Positions 49,315 through 60,149 of a stretch of DNA of 64,000 bases are shown in pieces (position 1 is the stretch's first letter; each line of letters starts with the position of its first letter). Below the pieces are notes generated by a model that saw only the letters and a list, made by a program, of their open reading frames with translations, had not been told where the DNA came from and ran no database searches. The DNA lies in contig JAVKOQ010000287.1 of NCBI GenBank assembly GCA_031835245.1, forward strand, positions 1 to 64,000, given 5' to 3'. The stretch is from Balamuthia mandrillaris. Taxonomy: Eukaryota > Discosea > Longamoebia > Balamuthiidae. The translations under genes were made by a program, and so were the position numbers.

Positions 49315-51168
49315 ATGGGGTGCACCAGTGGTTTTGCAAAACGTCGTTGGGGCTTGTATTGGCTGGGGGTGGCGATGGCCGTTGTGGGCATTGCGTGGAT
49401 GGCCCTCCAGCACGGCAACGAGGGAGGGAGCGTCACGCTGAGCGAGCCAAGGCCCTTGCCCCCTCTTTGGGTGATGCGCGTGCTGTCCGCCTTTGTGCAT
49501 GGGTTGGATGGGTTGAGGGCACTGCTGCTTCCCCCGGAGCTCTTCCTGGCGGAGATCACCGCCGCCATGGGCAGAAACCAAGCCCTCTTTGCTGCTGCTA
49601 AACTCGGCGTACACTTTTTTCCTCTCTTCTCTTCACTTTGTCGCTCTCTCCTCTTCTCTTCTCTTCATCGTTCTCCTCTCCTCTCCTCTCCTCCTCTCCT
49701 CTCCTCTCCTCTCTCTCCTCTCCTCTCCTCTCCTCTCCTCTCTCTCCTCTCCTTCCTCTCCTCTGCTCTCCTCTGCTCTCCTCTGCTCTCCTCTGCTCTC
49801 CTCTCCTCTCCTCTGCTCTCCTCTCCTCTCCTCTCCTCTCCTCTCCTCTCCTCTCCTCTCCTCTGCTCTCCTCTGCTCTCCTCTCCTCTGCTCTCCTCTG
49901 CTCTCCTCTCCTCTCCTCCCCTCTCCTCTCCCTCTTCGCTTCTCTTTTGCTTCTCTTCGCTGTTCTGATGGGTGTCTTTTACAAGATTGCGGATGTGATT
50001 CCATTGGGGCTGGAAAGCGGCCAACGGTGGCCCACCGCGGAGGAGATAGCGGACAGGATAGGGGCCAAGGACGGAGACAGCGTCTATCGGCTGCTGCGCT
50101 ACATGGCCTCCTTCGGCGTGTTTGTGCAGCACGAGGGCAGGCGGTTCTCTCATAATAAGTTTAGCGTCTTTCTGAGGGAGGACCACCCGGACTCTCCCAA
50201 GTAATGCTTCCTTCCTTCCTTCATTCTTTGTTCTCTTTGCTTTCTTACTTGTTGCTTCTGTCTTCTTTGCTTTAGTTTCTTTCTCTTCTTCACTCGTTCT
50301 TCTCATCTTCGCGCATAAGAGACTAACGCTAAAAAACACAACAAACAGGGCAATGGCGATGGCTTATGGAGATGAGCAGTTCAAGGGATGGACAGGTCTC
50401 CCAGAACAAATCATAACGGGGAACACCGCTTTCAAGAGCGTCTACGGAGCAGAGATGTGGGAGTGGATGGCCCAACCGGACAACTCTGCCAACCTAGAGA
50501 ACTTTAACCGAATGTTCACCACCATCTCCAAAAAGACTAATCCTCCTCTTCTCTCTGACTTTGATTGGACCTCTCTTTTTCCTTCGTCTGCGTCCAACAA
50601 CGAGAAGGATGGTAATGTGACGTTTGTGGATGTTGGAGGAGGGCTTGGAAATGTTTTGGAAATGCTGCTTAAAGCCTTTCCTCATGCCTCTGGCATTCTC
50701 TTTGATCAACCTCACGTCATCGAACAAGCCAAACATGAACCTCGTTGGTCCTCTTCTTCTTCTTTGGCAAACAGAAGCCGACTTGTTGGGGGATCTTTCC
50801 TCGAGGAAGGCTCCATTCCTTCAGAGGGTGACATCTATATTCTTCGCATGATCATTCACGACTGGAACGACCACGAAGCCAGACTCATTCTTCAAAACGT
50901 GCATAAAGCAATGCACAAAGCGGCAAACAAGCACAAAGACAAACGTTTGGTGATTGTGGAGCATTTACTTCCTCCAGAAGGTCATTACAGCAGCAGTATT
51001 CCTTTTAGCAGTGAGTTTTTGGATATGCACATGATGATCATGATGAATGGCAAGGAGAGGACGGAGAAGCAGTTCGAGGAGCTGTTTCGGTCAGCTAGCT
51101 TTGAATTAGCATCTGTACACCCGACTCGTTCCTACATGCACGTCATTGTTGCAGTTCCTTCTTCGTAA
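49315..51168 (+). CDS. SAM-dependent O-methyltransferase (plant/fungal OMT type) with N-terminal membrane anchor
   Basis: Exon 1 (49315-49608) encodes a hydrophobic N-terminus (LYWLGVAMAVVGIAWMAL) and the first helices. Splicing of GTACAC to ACAAG (exon 2 starts 49986) restores the family motif AAKLGIADVIPLGL. Then come the winged-helix dimerisation part (PTAEEIADRIGA, RLLRYMASFGVFV), SAM motif VDVGGGLGNVLEML, FDQPHVIEQA, catalytic MIIHDWNDHEA and GKERTEKQFEELF. The catalytic His in HDWND is present. The substrate is unknown, probably a small aromatic or polyketide. Intron 1 is nearly all CTCCT/CTCTG repeats. Confidence 0.88.
49676..49935 (+). repeat. CTCCT/CTCTG pentamer-type tract in OMT intron 1
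   Basis: About 260 bp of tandem CTCCT and CTCTGCTC units make up most of the intron 49609-49985. Confidence 0.9.
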
Positions 51169-51275
51169 GCAAGAACACAAACAAAGAAACACTTTCTTCA
51201 TCAAACTTTATCACAACGTTGTCAAGTCTAACTCGACAAAATAACGAATACACGGTGGAAGCTTCTCGCTTCAGC

Positions 51276-52698
51276 TTACTTTCCAGAGGATGCACAAAAC
51301 TTGGAATACAGCCAGGAACTCCATTCATGAAGAGGCACGTTCTCGCTTTGGCATTCCTCCCATAGCTCTCCAATGTCCAAATTGCAGTTTGTGGGCGAAG
51401 AGGAGGAAGAAAGAAGGGACAGCTTCAACGCCAATGCGTGGCTGAGAAAGAATCTATATGTGTTCAAAGGAAGAGGTTAAGGGATAGGAAGCGAACAAAA
51501 GACAACGCAAGAAGAAACGTACTGTCTTTCCGTGTCATGCAGTTGTGCTGTCATGTTGGAGAGAGCAGAGGAAAGAGAGTTCGAGTTGGAGTGAGCCTCT
51601 TGCATCTCGGCTTTGAGTCTCTTGACTTCATCTTGAAGCAGTTGGTTTTGCAGACGAAGCTCTTGATTCGTCTCTACTTCTTCTTCAAGCTTCTGCTTGT
51701 ACACTTTCAACTGTTTTTGTTTTAGGTGAGAACTAAACAATAGAAGAGAGAGAGAGAGAGAGTAGCGGTACCTTCCGTTTACGAACAGAGTTCACTTCCA
51801 TTACTTCCTTTTCTCGTTGCTCTCTCTCACTCTTTAGTTCTTGTTCCACTCTCAGCTTTTCGGATTCAAGAGCAGCCAACTGTTGGTGCAACGCATTCTC
51901 TTGGCTTTGCAGAGCGGCAACTTTGTCCTCCGCCTCATGGATCCTCCTCATCAGCTCTTCCTTCTCTTCCACAGAGGAGGCTTCTTGTGCCTTGCATTTG
52001 TTTTGTAGCTCTTCAAGTTGTTTTTCCAGTTCGCCTCTTATGTTGTTCAACGCTTGTATTTCTTTGAGCTATTTGCCACACGAAAGGTCAATAAGCACAC
52101 ATCATTATAGAAACAAAAAGTGGAACATATAGTGAGAGAACTCAACAAAGAACAAAACAGGATGAAATGGTACAAAGGTACCTTGAGCTCCATCCTGTGG
52201 AGCAAGGAGAGGGAGAACCACAGGAAGAGGGAGCGCTTTACCTTAATCTCAAGACTGGTGGTATGGTTGGAGAAATTGGCCGCAAAGTTGACGGCAGGTT
52301 TGGCTTTAGCTGCATGGACTGCAGCGGCAAGACCAACTGTCGGTTTGTTGCTAGTGGCTTGAGCTGGCAGCAAAGCTGCGGAAGAAGTGGAGGTAGACGA
52401 AGAAATGGCTGAGGTAAAGATGGGCGGACGAGTTAACACGTTTTGGGAAGGAAGAGGAATGTTCTCTTTGGAGATGGAGGAGAGCAGTGAGGAGAGCGGA
52501 GTGGTGGGCAGAGATGCGGAGCTGTTTGTTGTGGCGGCTGCAAACGCCGACCAGATACCTCTATTGGAAGATAGACAGAGAAGAGAGAGAGAAGAGAGAA
52601 GAGAGAGAGAGAGAGAGTCAGCAATGATTGAAAGACCAGATAAAAAAGAGAATCGCTTACGGTGTAGGCGCAAGATTCTTGTCCTTCTTGTCAAGCAT
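51276..52698 (-). CDS. Coiled-coil protein of unknown function
   Basis: Start MLDKKDKNLAPTP at 52698, then a spliced Ser/Thr/Ala-rich segment (GIWSAFAAATTNS to NHTTSLEIK). A tiny exon encoding MELK follows, then two coiled-coil exons: LKEIQALNNIRGELEKQLEEL to EREQREKEVMEVNSV, and LKVYKQKLEEEVETNQELR to LSSALSNMTAQLHDTE. The last exon has [12 protein letters not shown] and WEECQSENVPLHEWSSWLYSKF. Heptads are clear over about 150 residues. No named family is recognised; a Golgi or centrosomal scaffold would be a guess. Convergent with the methyltransferase (107-bp gap). Confidence 0.7.
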
Positions 52699-53243
52699 AA
52701 CGGTGCGGAGGGAGGTTGCACAAGTAGTCTTTGTCGTTATGCCGTTCCGCTTGGACAACAGTCGTTTGTTTTTTTAAATTTGAAGAAGTTTCAAATGGAT
52801 CTTAACAAGAACGCTTGTCTGTAACGGGTTTTAACGGACAACAGAAAGTGGCGGGAAAATAGGCCACGACGACACGGATAAAGTCGACAGAAAAGAAGTG
52901 CACACCAAAACTTTATTGCACGGGCGTTGCTGTTGACGTGTTGTTTGCGGGAAGTTAAGACTCCCTCCCTACTAGGGCTGGCTGAGGCAGCAGCAGCTAA
53001 TGCCCAATTGTTTTTGTTGTTGGATGTGTCCATCGTCAATATTTTAACCTTGTCCCAGCTTGCTCTTCTTTTTTGCTTTATCCTCTTGTGCCTTCCTTCT
53101 TCTTGTTCTTGCGCTAGTTCTTCTTCTTCGTTCTCGTTGTTCTTCTGCTTCGTCTTCTTCTCCTCCTCCTTCTTCTTCTGCGACATACGGAAGTTTTATC
53201 CCAAAACTTCCTTCATTCCACTGTTGTGCGTCGTTAGGGGTGC
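52699..53243. other. Intergenic region between the SR-25 and coiled-coil genes
   Basis: 545 bp. It should hold the SR-25 3' end and the coiled-coil promoter. T-rich and TTC-rich on plus from 53060 to 53180. No supported gene. Confidence 0.4.
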
Positions 53244-53465
53244 CTAAGGGTGATCGGAGAAGAGAGGATGGCGAGTGGCAATGGCGTTGATGGCCCTGTG
53301 CTCCTCTTTGCTTACGATGCGCTCCACGATCTCGCCGTCCCCTCTTACAACCCGTGTTCGTCCTGTCTCTGGATCATATTGTGTTCTAAAAGTATTTCTC
53401 TGCTTTTCGTATTCCTGCAAATAAGAAAGAAAGAGTTAGGGAACAAGGAGGAAAAGCAGAGAGAA

Positions 53466-53512
<47 letters not shown>

Positions 53513-53861
53513 AAGAAGAAGAAGAAGAAGAACAAGAAGAACAAGAACAAGAAGAACAAGAACAAGAACAAGAACAAAGAAGAACAAGAACAAGAAGAAG
53601 AAGAAGAACAACAAGAACAAAGAAGAACAAGAACAAGAACAAGAACAAAGAAGAAGAAGAAGAAGAAGAAGGAGGAGAAGGAGAAGGAGAAGGAGAAGAA
53701 GGAGAAGGAGAAGGAGAAGGAGAAGGAGAAGGAGAAGGAGAAGGAGAAGGAGAAGGAGAAGGAGAAGGAGAAGGAGAAGGAGAAGGAGAAGGAGAAGGAG
53801 AAGAAAAAGGAGAAGAAAAAGGAGAAGAACAAGGAGAACAAAAGGAAGAGAAGAGGGAAAG

Positions 53862-53892
<31 letters not shown>

Positions 53893-54104
53893 GCATCAGT
53901 AAGCGGCCCCATCCGCCGTCGCGGAGGAGCGGTCGAAGAAGGGGTGATGGTAGTATTGGTGGCCGTCCTTAATACGGCTGTTGTTGTCACAGTTGTGGTC
54001 GTAGAAGAGATTGTAGCAACATGTGGAGCAGCGGTAGGCTCTGCCTAAAAACGCAATGGCAGAGAAAGAAATAGGGTGAGCCAACGACAGTTTGCTTCTC
54101 TATC

Positions 54105-54145
<41 letters not shown>

Positions 54146-54757
54146 CATATCTTCTAAAAAAGAAACTCAAAGCCAACCGACCGTTCTTCGCTTCTTCTTG
54201 GAAGAACCACTGGTTGAGCTGCCACCGCTGGTTTTGTCCTCTCGTTTCCTCTTTTGCTTCTTCTCCCGCCGCTTCCTTTCTTTTCTCTGCCGCCGCCGCT
54301 CCTTTCTCTTCTTCTTAGCTTTCCTCTCCTTCTTGAGCCGCTCGGCTGCCGGTAGTTCCTCCTCTCCTTCTTCATCGGCGGCCTTTCTCCTCTTCTCCCT
54401 CTTCCTTTCCTTCACCTTCTGCCTTCTTCTCTGCCGTCTCTGCCGCCTCCTCCGCTCTTCCGCCGGCGAAATGTCCGAATCCGACTCGGTGTCTGTGTCG
54501 TAGCCACCGCTGCTCACTCTGCTTCTTCCTGACGAGGCCGAAGAAGAGTCCTCAGACCAAGCAGACGAAGAAGAAGAGTCAGAGTCAGAGGAGGAAGAGG
54601 AGTAGGACCAAGATCGTCTTTTTCGTCTTCGACGAGACTTGTCTTTGCTTCTGCTTCTGCTACGACTTTTACGTTTGTCAGCATGGCTGCTGTCCTCTTT
54701 CCCCTTGGAGGAGGACGCTGAGCGCTTGCTTCCACCACTCTTTTCCACCTCCTCCAT
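53244..54757 (-). CDS. ARL6IP4: SR-25 / ARL6IP4-like Arg-Ser-rich nuclear protein
   Basis: ARL6IP4 (SRp25) is a nuclear-speckle protein linked to splicing. Three exons close exactly: 54182-54757, 53892-54044 and 53244-53414, giving 299 aa. Exon 1 is an RS-like domain (KSRSRSRSKDKS), then Ser/Asp-rich and long Arg/Lys-rich helices. Exon 2 is Thr-rich and ends MGPLTDA. Exon 3 has the family signature QYDPETGRTRVVRGDGEIVERIVSKEEHR and AINAIATR. The join MGPLTDA|EYEKQRNTF matches the family's M-P-(M/L)-T-...-E-W-E-K-Q pattern as I remember it. The 477-bp second intron is almost wholly repeat. Confidence 0.85.
53480..53875 (-). repeat. GA / AAGAAC / GGAGAA repeat tract in the SR-25 intron
   Basis: On plus: (GA)n, then GAACAAGAA-type triplets, then about 20 GGAGAA hexamers, then GA again. 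On the sense (minus) strand this is all pyrimidine, the same rule as in plus-strand genes. Confidence 0.9.
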
Positions 54758-55103
54758 ATCTATATTTTTTGTTTACCACTTTGCTTCTTTCCTTTCTTTC
54801 GTTGCGCGAGAAAATTGTGGTTCCCTTCAATTTTCCTCCAAATTTCTTTTTTTGCAGACATTTTCCCGCCCTTTTTTCCCCGAACTCGGGAACAGGCCAA
54901 GCACACGCTGTCTCGCTTGCAAGTTTCTCCTCCCCGCCGGCGTTCCCTGCAAAAAAAAAAACAAGGAGAGAGAGAGAGAGAGCAGAAAACAAAAAAAATG
55001 GGGACTCGGAAAAAAAAACCCAAACCAAAAAAAAAAAGTAGCAGCGGAGTAGTGGTGGAAGGACGGAGAAAAACGAGCAGGGAAAGGCGGAAGGAAAGGG
55101 AAG

Positions 55104-56749
55104 ATGAGAGGACAACCGAAGAAGTGGGAGTGGCGAGGAGTGAAGTACGCTCGTTTCGAGCGCGACAAGGAGGAGAACGACGTCGGGGGAGCGAACGACG
55201 GCCAGAAAAAGAGAAAGAGAAACAGAAAGGGGGGTCCCTTTCCCCTTTCTGCTTCTGGCAGTTGGGTGCGTTGCATGGAGCCCGTGTTGTTGTCGGTGCG
55301 CCTGGAACCAGTCATGGATTGTACCAGCAGCGAAGCGGAGACACAGCTGCCAGATGAAGAGCAGGAGGATATCGCGGCCGTGTTGTCCGTCACCGTTGGA
55401 AACCTGACATTGGTACGCTCCGGTTGTTGTTGGCTCTCTTTGTTCATGGCTCACCCCAAAAGGGTTCATAGGAACATAAACGAGTTACCAGCGAACAGGA
55501 TAAAGAAGACGTCGGCGCTGCTCTTGTCTCCGAAACCTCGATATGTTTTTCTTATAAGGATGAGTTTGGTGAGCAGAAAAAAGTACGAGACGATACTCCC
55601 ACCTTCCCATTCCTTTGCTTTCTGTCTCACCAACCTTTTGGCAACCTGCTGTTTGGCAGTTCATTTTGACCTTTGCGGATGCCATCGTTGCTAGAAGATG
55701 CTATTCAGCTATCTGTAAATACTTTAGGAAGGCCTTGCCGAAGAAGAATAAGAAAAAGGAAAATGATGCTTCTACCTCGAGAAACCTATCGCAGCTCAAC
55801 TCAGAAGAGGCCGTTGCACCGTCACAACAATCTCCAGCCTACCAATCACAAGATGAGGAGGTGTGCTCTTTCGGTGGATGTGCACCTGATCATCACGCCG
55901 AGCAGCAACAGGAGCCTCTCGTAACCTCTTCTCCTCCTGCTTCTTCTATTCCTCCTCCGTCTTCTCCTGCTGCTGCTGCTGTTTCTTCTTCTTCTTCTTC
56001 TTGTTCTTGTTCTTGTTCTTCTTCTGCTTCTGCTTCTGCTTCTGCTTCTGCTTCTGCTTCTGCTTCTGCTTCTGCTTCTGCTTCTGCTTCTGCTTCTGCC
56101 TCTGCTTCTGCTTCTGCCTCTGCCTCTGCCTCTGCTTCTTCTTCTGCCTCTGCTTCTGCTTCTTCTTCCTCTTCTGCTTCTGCTGCTTCTCTTGCACCTT
56201 CTTCTGTGGAAAGTGTCGTAGGGTTGATAGCGAACACCGTGCCCACAGTCGTCTCATCTTCGAGCCATCATTCTTCATTGCCGTTGCCCTCTCCCTCCCC
56301 TCTCTCAACACCGCCATGCATTTCTCATGCCTTGAGCCAGCATGTGTCGTCACCCTCATCAGCACCTCCTAGCTCTGTCCCGTCTCATTCTGTTACACGC
56401 ACTTCCCTTCCTTCATCTTCTACTACTGCTGCACCTACTACTACCACTTCTTTACCCCCTACTATTAGTCCACCAGTGCTGCATAATATCCCCTCTTCTC
56501 TACCTGATAATCCGGTTCACTTTTATCCGTATGCTTCTTCTCCTACTCTCCTTCCAAATACTCCTCCTTCTACAGCGACCTCAACAGCGACTGCTGCTAA
56601 AATTCCCGTTCCCCCTCCTCTAACTTATCCTCCTCATCGCCTTCCTCCTATGGCTACTGCTTCTAGCTCCCCTACAGCTCTTACTAAAGTTGTTGCGGCT
56701 TCAACTACCCCTGCTTTTGTTCCTGCTCCAATTCCAACTTCTGCTCGGA

Positions 56750-56830
<81 letters not shown>

Positions 56831-57438
56831 AACGAAGTCTCGGATTCCCCATAACCACGTGGAGTGTTGGCAAAACGCCAGCGTCTGCAGCTGTGCCTTC
56901 CACCATAGCTGCTCCCAGCTTCGGTACGTCTACTGCCACGAGGCCTCTCAGTGCAGCGCCGCCATCTGGTTTAAAAGGCACTGCTGCCCCTCGTGGCATG
57001 TTTAGTTCTGCTTCGTCTGCTGCTTCTTCTCCGCTTCCTCCTCCCTCGTCTTCCGTGCTTAGTCCAACTTCCACTACATTAACAGTACCGGCACCAACTT
57101 CGTTACCATCCGCAACATGGATGAATGGTATGAACGCACAAGAAGCATCTCTAGGTTACAGTCAAGGAGAAGACTCCATGATGGAATTGGAAGAACCGCC
57201 ACAAAAAGACTTTGCATCACCTCAACTTAGACAACAGCAACAAGGAGAAACGAAGAGGAAAGAAGGTGTTGTTGGCCACAAAGAAAAAGAGAAGGAGGCA
57301 AGGAAGAGAGAGGAGGAACGACGCAAACAACGAATCCAACAACAAATCGAAGCCTACCTCAACGACCCGACGTTTGCAGCCTACGTGAAGGAGGTGGAGC
57401 AGTTGTGGCTCAACCGTGTGCTGCTCAAAGATGGTTGA
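55104..57438 (+). CDS. Rec114-like protein: N-terminal PH-like part, long disordered middle, C-terminal helix
   Basis: Three exons close exactly: 55104-55412, 55499-55582 and 55660-57438, giving 723 aa. The first two exons plus the start of the third give VKYARFERD, VLLSVRLEPVM, VLSVTVGNLTL, ICFSYKDEFGEQKK and FILTFADAIVARRCYSAICKYF, which reads like beta strands ending in a helix. About 560 residues of Ser/Pro/Ala/Thr-rich sequence follow, including SASA and PAPA runs encoded by hexamer repeats. The end is an amphipathic helix, IEAYLNDPTFAAYVKEVEQLWLN. Architecture and the two end motifs recall the meiotic double-strand-break factor Rec114. The family call is from memory and moderate. Confidence 0.6.
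56024..56165 (+). repeat. Coding TCTGCT hexamer repeat (Ser-Ala run)
   Basis: About 20 tandem TCTGCT/TCTGCC units encode alternating Ser-Ala inside the Rec114-like frame. Frame is kept throughout, and a TTC/TTG prelude encodes Ser/Cys. Confidence 0.9.
56752..56829 (+). repeat. Coding CCTGCT hexamer repeat (Pro-Ala run)
   Basis: Thirteen or so CCTGCT units encode Pro-Ala repeats in the same disordered region. Confidence 0.9.
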
Positions 57439-57646
57439 AGTGAGCGCTCGTTTTTTTTTTTATTTTTTGTAAAACCTTATTCATCTCATATTTTTATCTG
57501 CATTATATGCAACAATTATTTTATTCCTTTCTTTTTTTTTCTTTTTCTTTATTTTTATCTTTTTCTTTTTATTTTTTTAAAATGAATAAATAATAATTTT
57601 GGCGGGAAAAACTTCGAACAAAAAAAAAAAGAGAGAAAGAAGCGAG

Positions 57647-58187
57647 ATGAACGAACAAGCCACCCCTCCGAGGACGCCGACTCCTCCTCCCTCCCGGCAC
57701 TCCAATGATGAAAGTCCATCCGCCTCTCCATCGTCGCCATCCAACGGGGGAGCAGCAGGAGGAGCCCCACGAAAACGCCTCGCAAAGCGGACAAGAAGGG
57801 TGAAGAAAGAAACAGGTTTTCTTTTCCGATGAATGCTTTGCAAATCTTTGATTGTTTTCTGAGCTCACTCTTTTCTGTGGTGGTAGCGGTGGTGGAGCCG
57901 GAAGTATTGTTGGAAGAAAGGTTGAGAGACGATGTATTTGACTCCGAAATCGAAGAACTGCAAAAACGTGAGGTCCCCAATCGTCTGCTGCATGATTTAC
58001 CCACCTACTAACCTGATCATCTTTTTTGTTTAACAAAGTATTGGTGGCCGACGCACGAGAGAGTGTGAGAGCATTGTTGGAAAGCATAGAGAAGGACGCT
58101 TGGATATTTCGTGGCTCTCCCTCAACACCTTCTTCCTTTGGAGGAAGTTTTGGTGCTGCTCCCATCCCTTCCCTTCATCTTCTCTGA
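57647..58187 (+). CDS. Small basic/acidic protein of unknown function
   Basis: Three short exons: MNEQATPPRTPTPPPSRHS through RKRLAKRTRRVKK, then VVEPEVLLEERLRDDVFDSEIEELQK, then LVADARESVRALLESIEKDAWIFRG with a Ser/Gly/Pro-rich end at 58187. The N-terminus is Pro/Ser-rich with a basic nuclear-signal-like cluster. The remainder is mostly helical and could be a subunit of a nuclear complex. No family recognised. ATG 57599 in frame is an alternative start. Confidence 0.55.
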
Positions 58188-58439
58188 CACAAAGCATGAT
58201 TTTTAAAAAAAAGAAAACAGAAGAACGAAGAAGAAGAAGAAGAACGAAGAAGAAGCAGAACAAGAACAAGAAGACGAAGAAGAAGAAGAAGAACAAGAGA
58301 GAAAGATACTTTTCACAACTGGGTAAAGGTATTCATACATGTAGATAGCCACAATCACAATCATAAATAAATAGGAAGACACGCAAACAATTGGTACAAA
58401 AGGGTGCAGGCCGCCTGGCGTTGGCGGTCGCTGCGGGTT

Positions 58440-60149
58440 CTACTCCACCATGGCACAGCAGCCCCCGTGCTCGCCCCGCCTCCCCAACAGGAGGGAGCCA
58501 TCCGTGGCCACCGCCATTCTTGGCGGCGCTCTGTGGCTCGTTCTCGGCGTGCTTGGCATTCTTGGGTGCTGCTGACGTGGCAGGCTGCTCGTGTCGACAT
58601 CAGAGGAGGAGGGCGAAGAGGACAAAGGCTGCAGGGCTCCTCCACGACCGATAAAGTCGACAGCAGGGTTGCCATATTTTGTCGACCAGGCAGTCAGCTC
58701 CTTGATCTCCCGCCATTGCTCCGGGTTGTGGCCCAGCAGAAAGGCCAGCCTCAAGGCCAGGATTGGCAACAGACGGGGAGAGGCGAAGAACTTTTTGAAG
58801 CAGAAGAAGAGGCTTTGAGTTGAAGGTAAAGAAAAATAAAATAAAATGAAGGGATAGGAACAAACCTCATCGATTGCACCGGGGAACATCATGAGAAGCA
58901 ACGAGACAAAGCCCTTCCAGCCTCTGGCTCGAAGAAAATCGCTCATGCGAACCCAGTGAGTGGTCGAGTTAACTCGTGGTGGCAAATAAGCTGTTTTAAA
59001 AGAACAGATCAGTTGGATAAGAAACAACGAACAGAAAGAGGCATTCTTACGTTCAAAGCCATGACTAATGGCTTGGAGCCAAGAAAAGACAAACGCCCAC
59101 AACAAGGGATTGTAAGCCAATGGCGTTGGTGCCAGGAAGGCTCCCAAAGACCACTCACCAGACGCAGTCTCCAGGTCTCTAAACAGGCCAATGTAAACGT
59201 TGGACATGACCCACATTCCCATCACAAACGGAACCGGTAAAAACTATTTGTTGTTGTAGTTGTTGTTGTTGTTAGAAGTGGAACAAACAGAAAGTAAAGG
59301 AAAGGAAACGCATACGCCAAAAGAAGGAGACTTTTGGCAATAGCCCCATAAGATATACCACGCGATGAGGCCGAGGGCAAGGACAAGGCCAAAGTTGGCC
59401 TCGAGGAGGGAAAGCTCCCTTGTTGCTGGCCATTCGCCCCAAAGCCTCTGCCCGCTGGCCGCACACAAAATGAAGAAACATGTCAAAGGCTGTTATCGTT
59501 TGGTGAGTAACGTGGTGTTTGAGAGAGAGAGAGAGAGAACAACTGAAGATAAGAGATGAGCGAACGTACAATGCTGATGACATGACAGACACGAGTACTA
59601 TGTTGTTCCAAAAACAAAGAAGAGAATGAAAGAAAGGATCAGAAAATGAAAAGAGAAGTTTAAAAAGAACAAGAGAAAACAAACGTACATAAAGTTGGTA
59701 TGAAAAATCTCGTTGAGGTACATCTGATAAACGAGGCTCTGGCCAGCAACGTTGGCAAGAGGGCTGATCAACCAGCGAGAGTACCAACGGTCGGCCAGGA
59801 GCAACTGTTGCTCCCAGGAGGCCTGGTAGGCTGCCTGTCGAGGGGAGAAGCGAGGTTCCGCTTTCTGTTTGTGTTCCGGGTCGCGAACGACCGGCAATGT
59901 TGTTGTCTTTTTGAGCTCCAGGAAAGAAGGTTGTTGAGTTGTTGTTTTTACAGTTTGCTGCTGTCGAAGAGGAGACGGGGGAAGAGGAGAAGAAGAAGAC
60001 TGTTCCATGTTGCCACAGGGTTGAAGAGAGTCCATGTGGGCGTTATTTTCGTGCGGAGGTATCTCCGTGGCTTCCAGGATGTGGGCAAGCTCTTCAAAGG
60101 CCGCCTCGGTTTTCAGGGTGGAAGAACGTCGACGAACGATGGGAGGCAT
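58440..60149 (-). CDS. Multipass membrane protein, possibly Mpo1/DUF962-related
   Basis: Start MPPIVRRRSSTLK (an ATG 6 codons earlier is possible), then about 100 polar residues. Membrane segments include LEANFGLVLALGLIAWYILWG, PVPFVMGMWVMSNVYIGL, PLLWAFVFSWLQAISHGFE and GFVSLLLMMFPGAIDE, followed by LLPILALRLAFLLGHNPEQW. The tail is Ser/Pro-rich. SWLQAISHGFE followed by a Pro-rich loop is reminiscent of the SW.QFIGH..FE box of Mpo1-like ER fatty-acid dioxygenases. The N-terminal His box of that family was not clearly found, so this is only a hint. Introns carry GA on plus. Confidence 0.5.

Noticed and set aside
53250-53972. 240-codon plus-strand Arg/Glu-rich ORF
   Set aside because: It reads the antisense of the SR-25 gene's intron repeat; the minus-strand exons have family motifs and exact splice phases.
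55893-56246. Minus-strand Glu-Ala repeat ORF
   Set aside because: Antisense shadow of the coding TCTGCT repeat.
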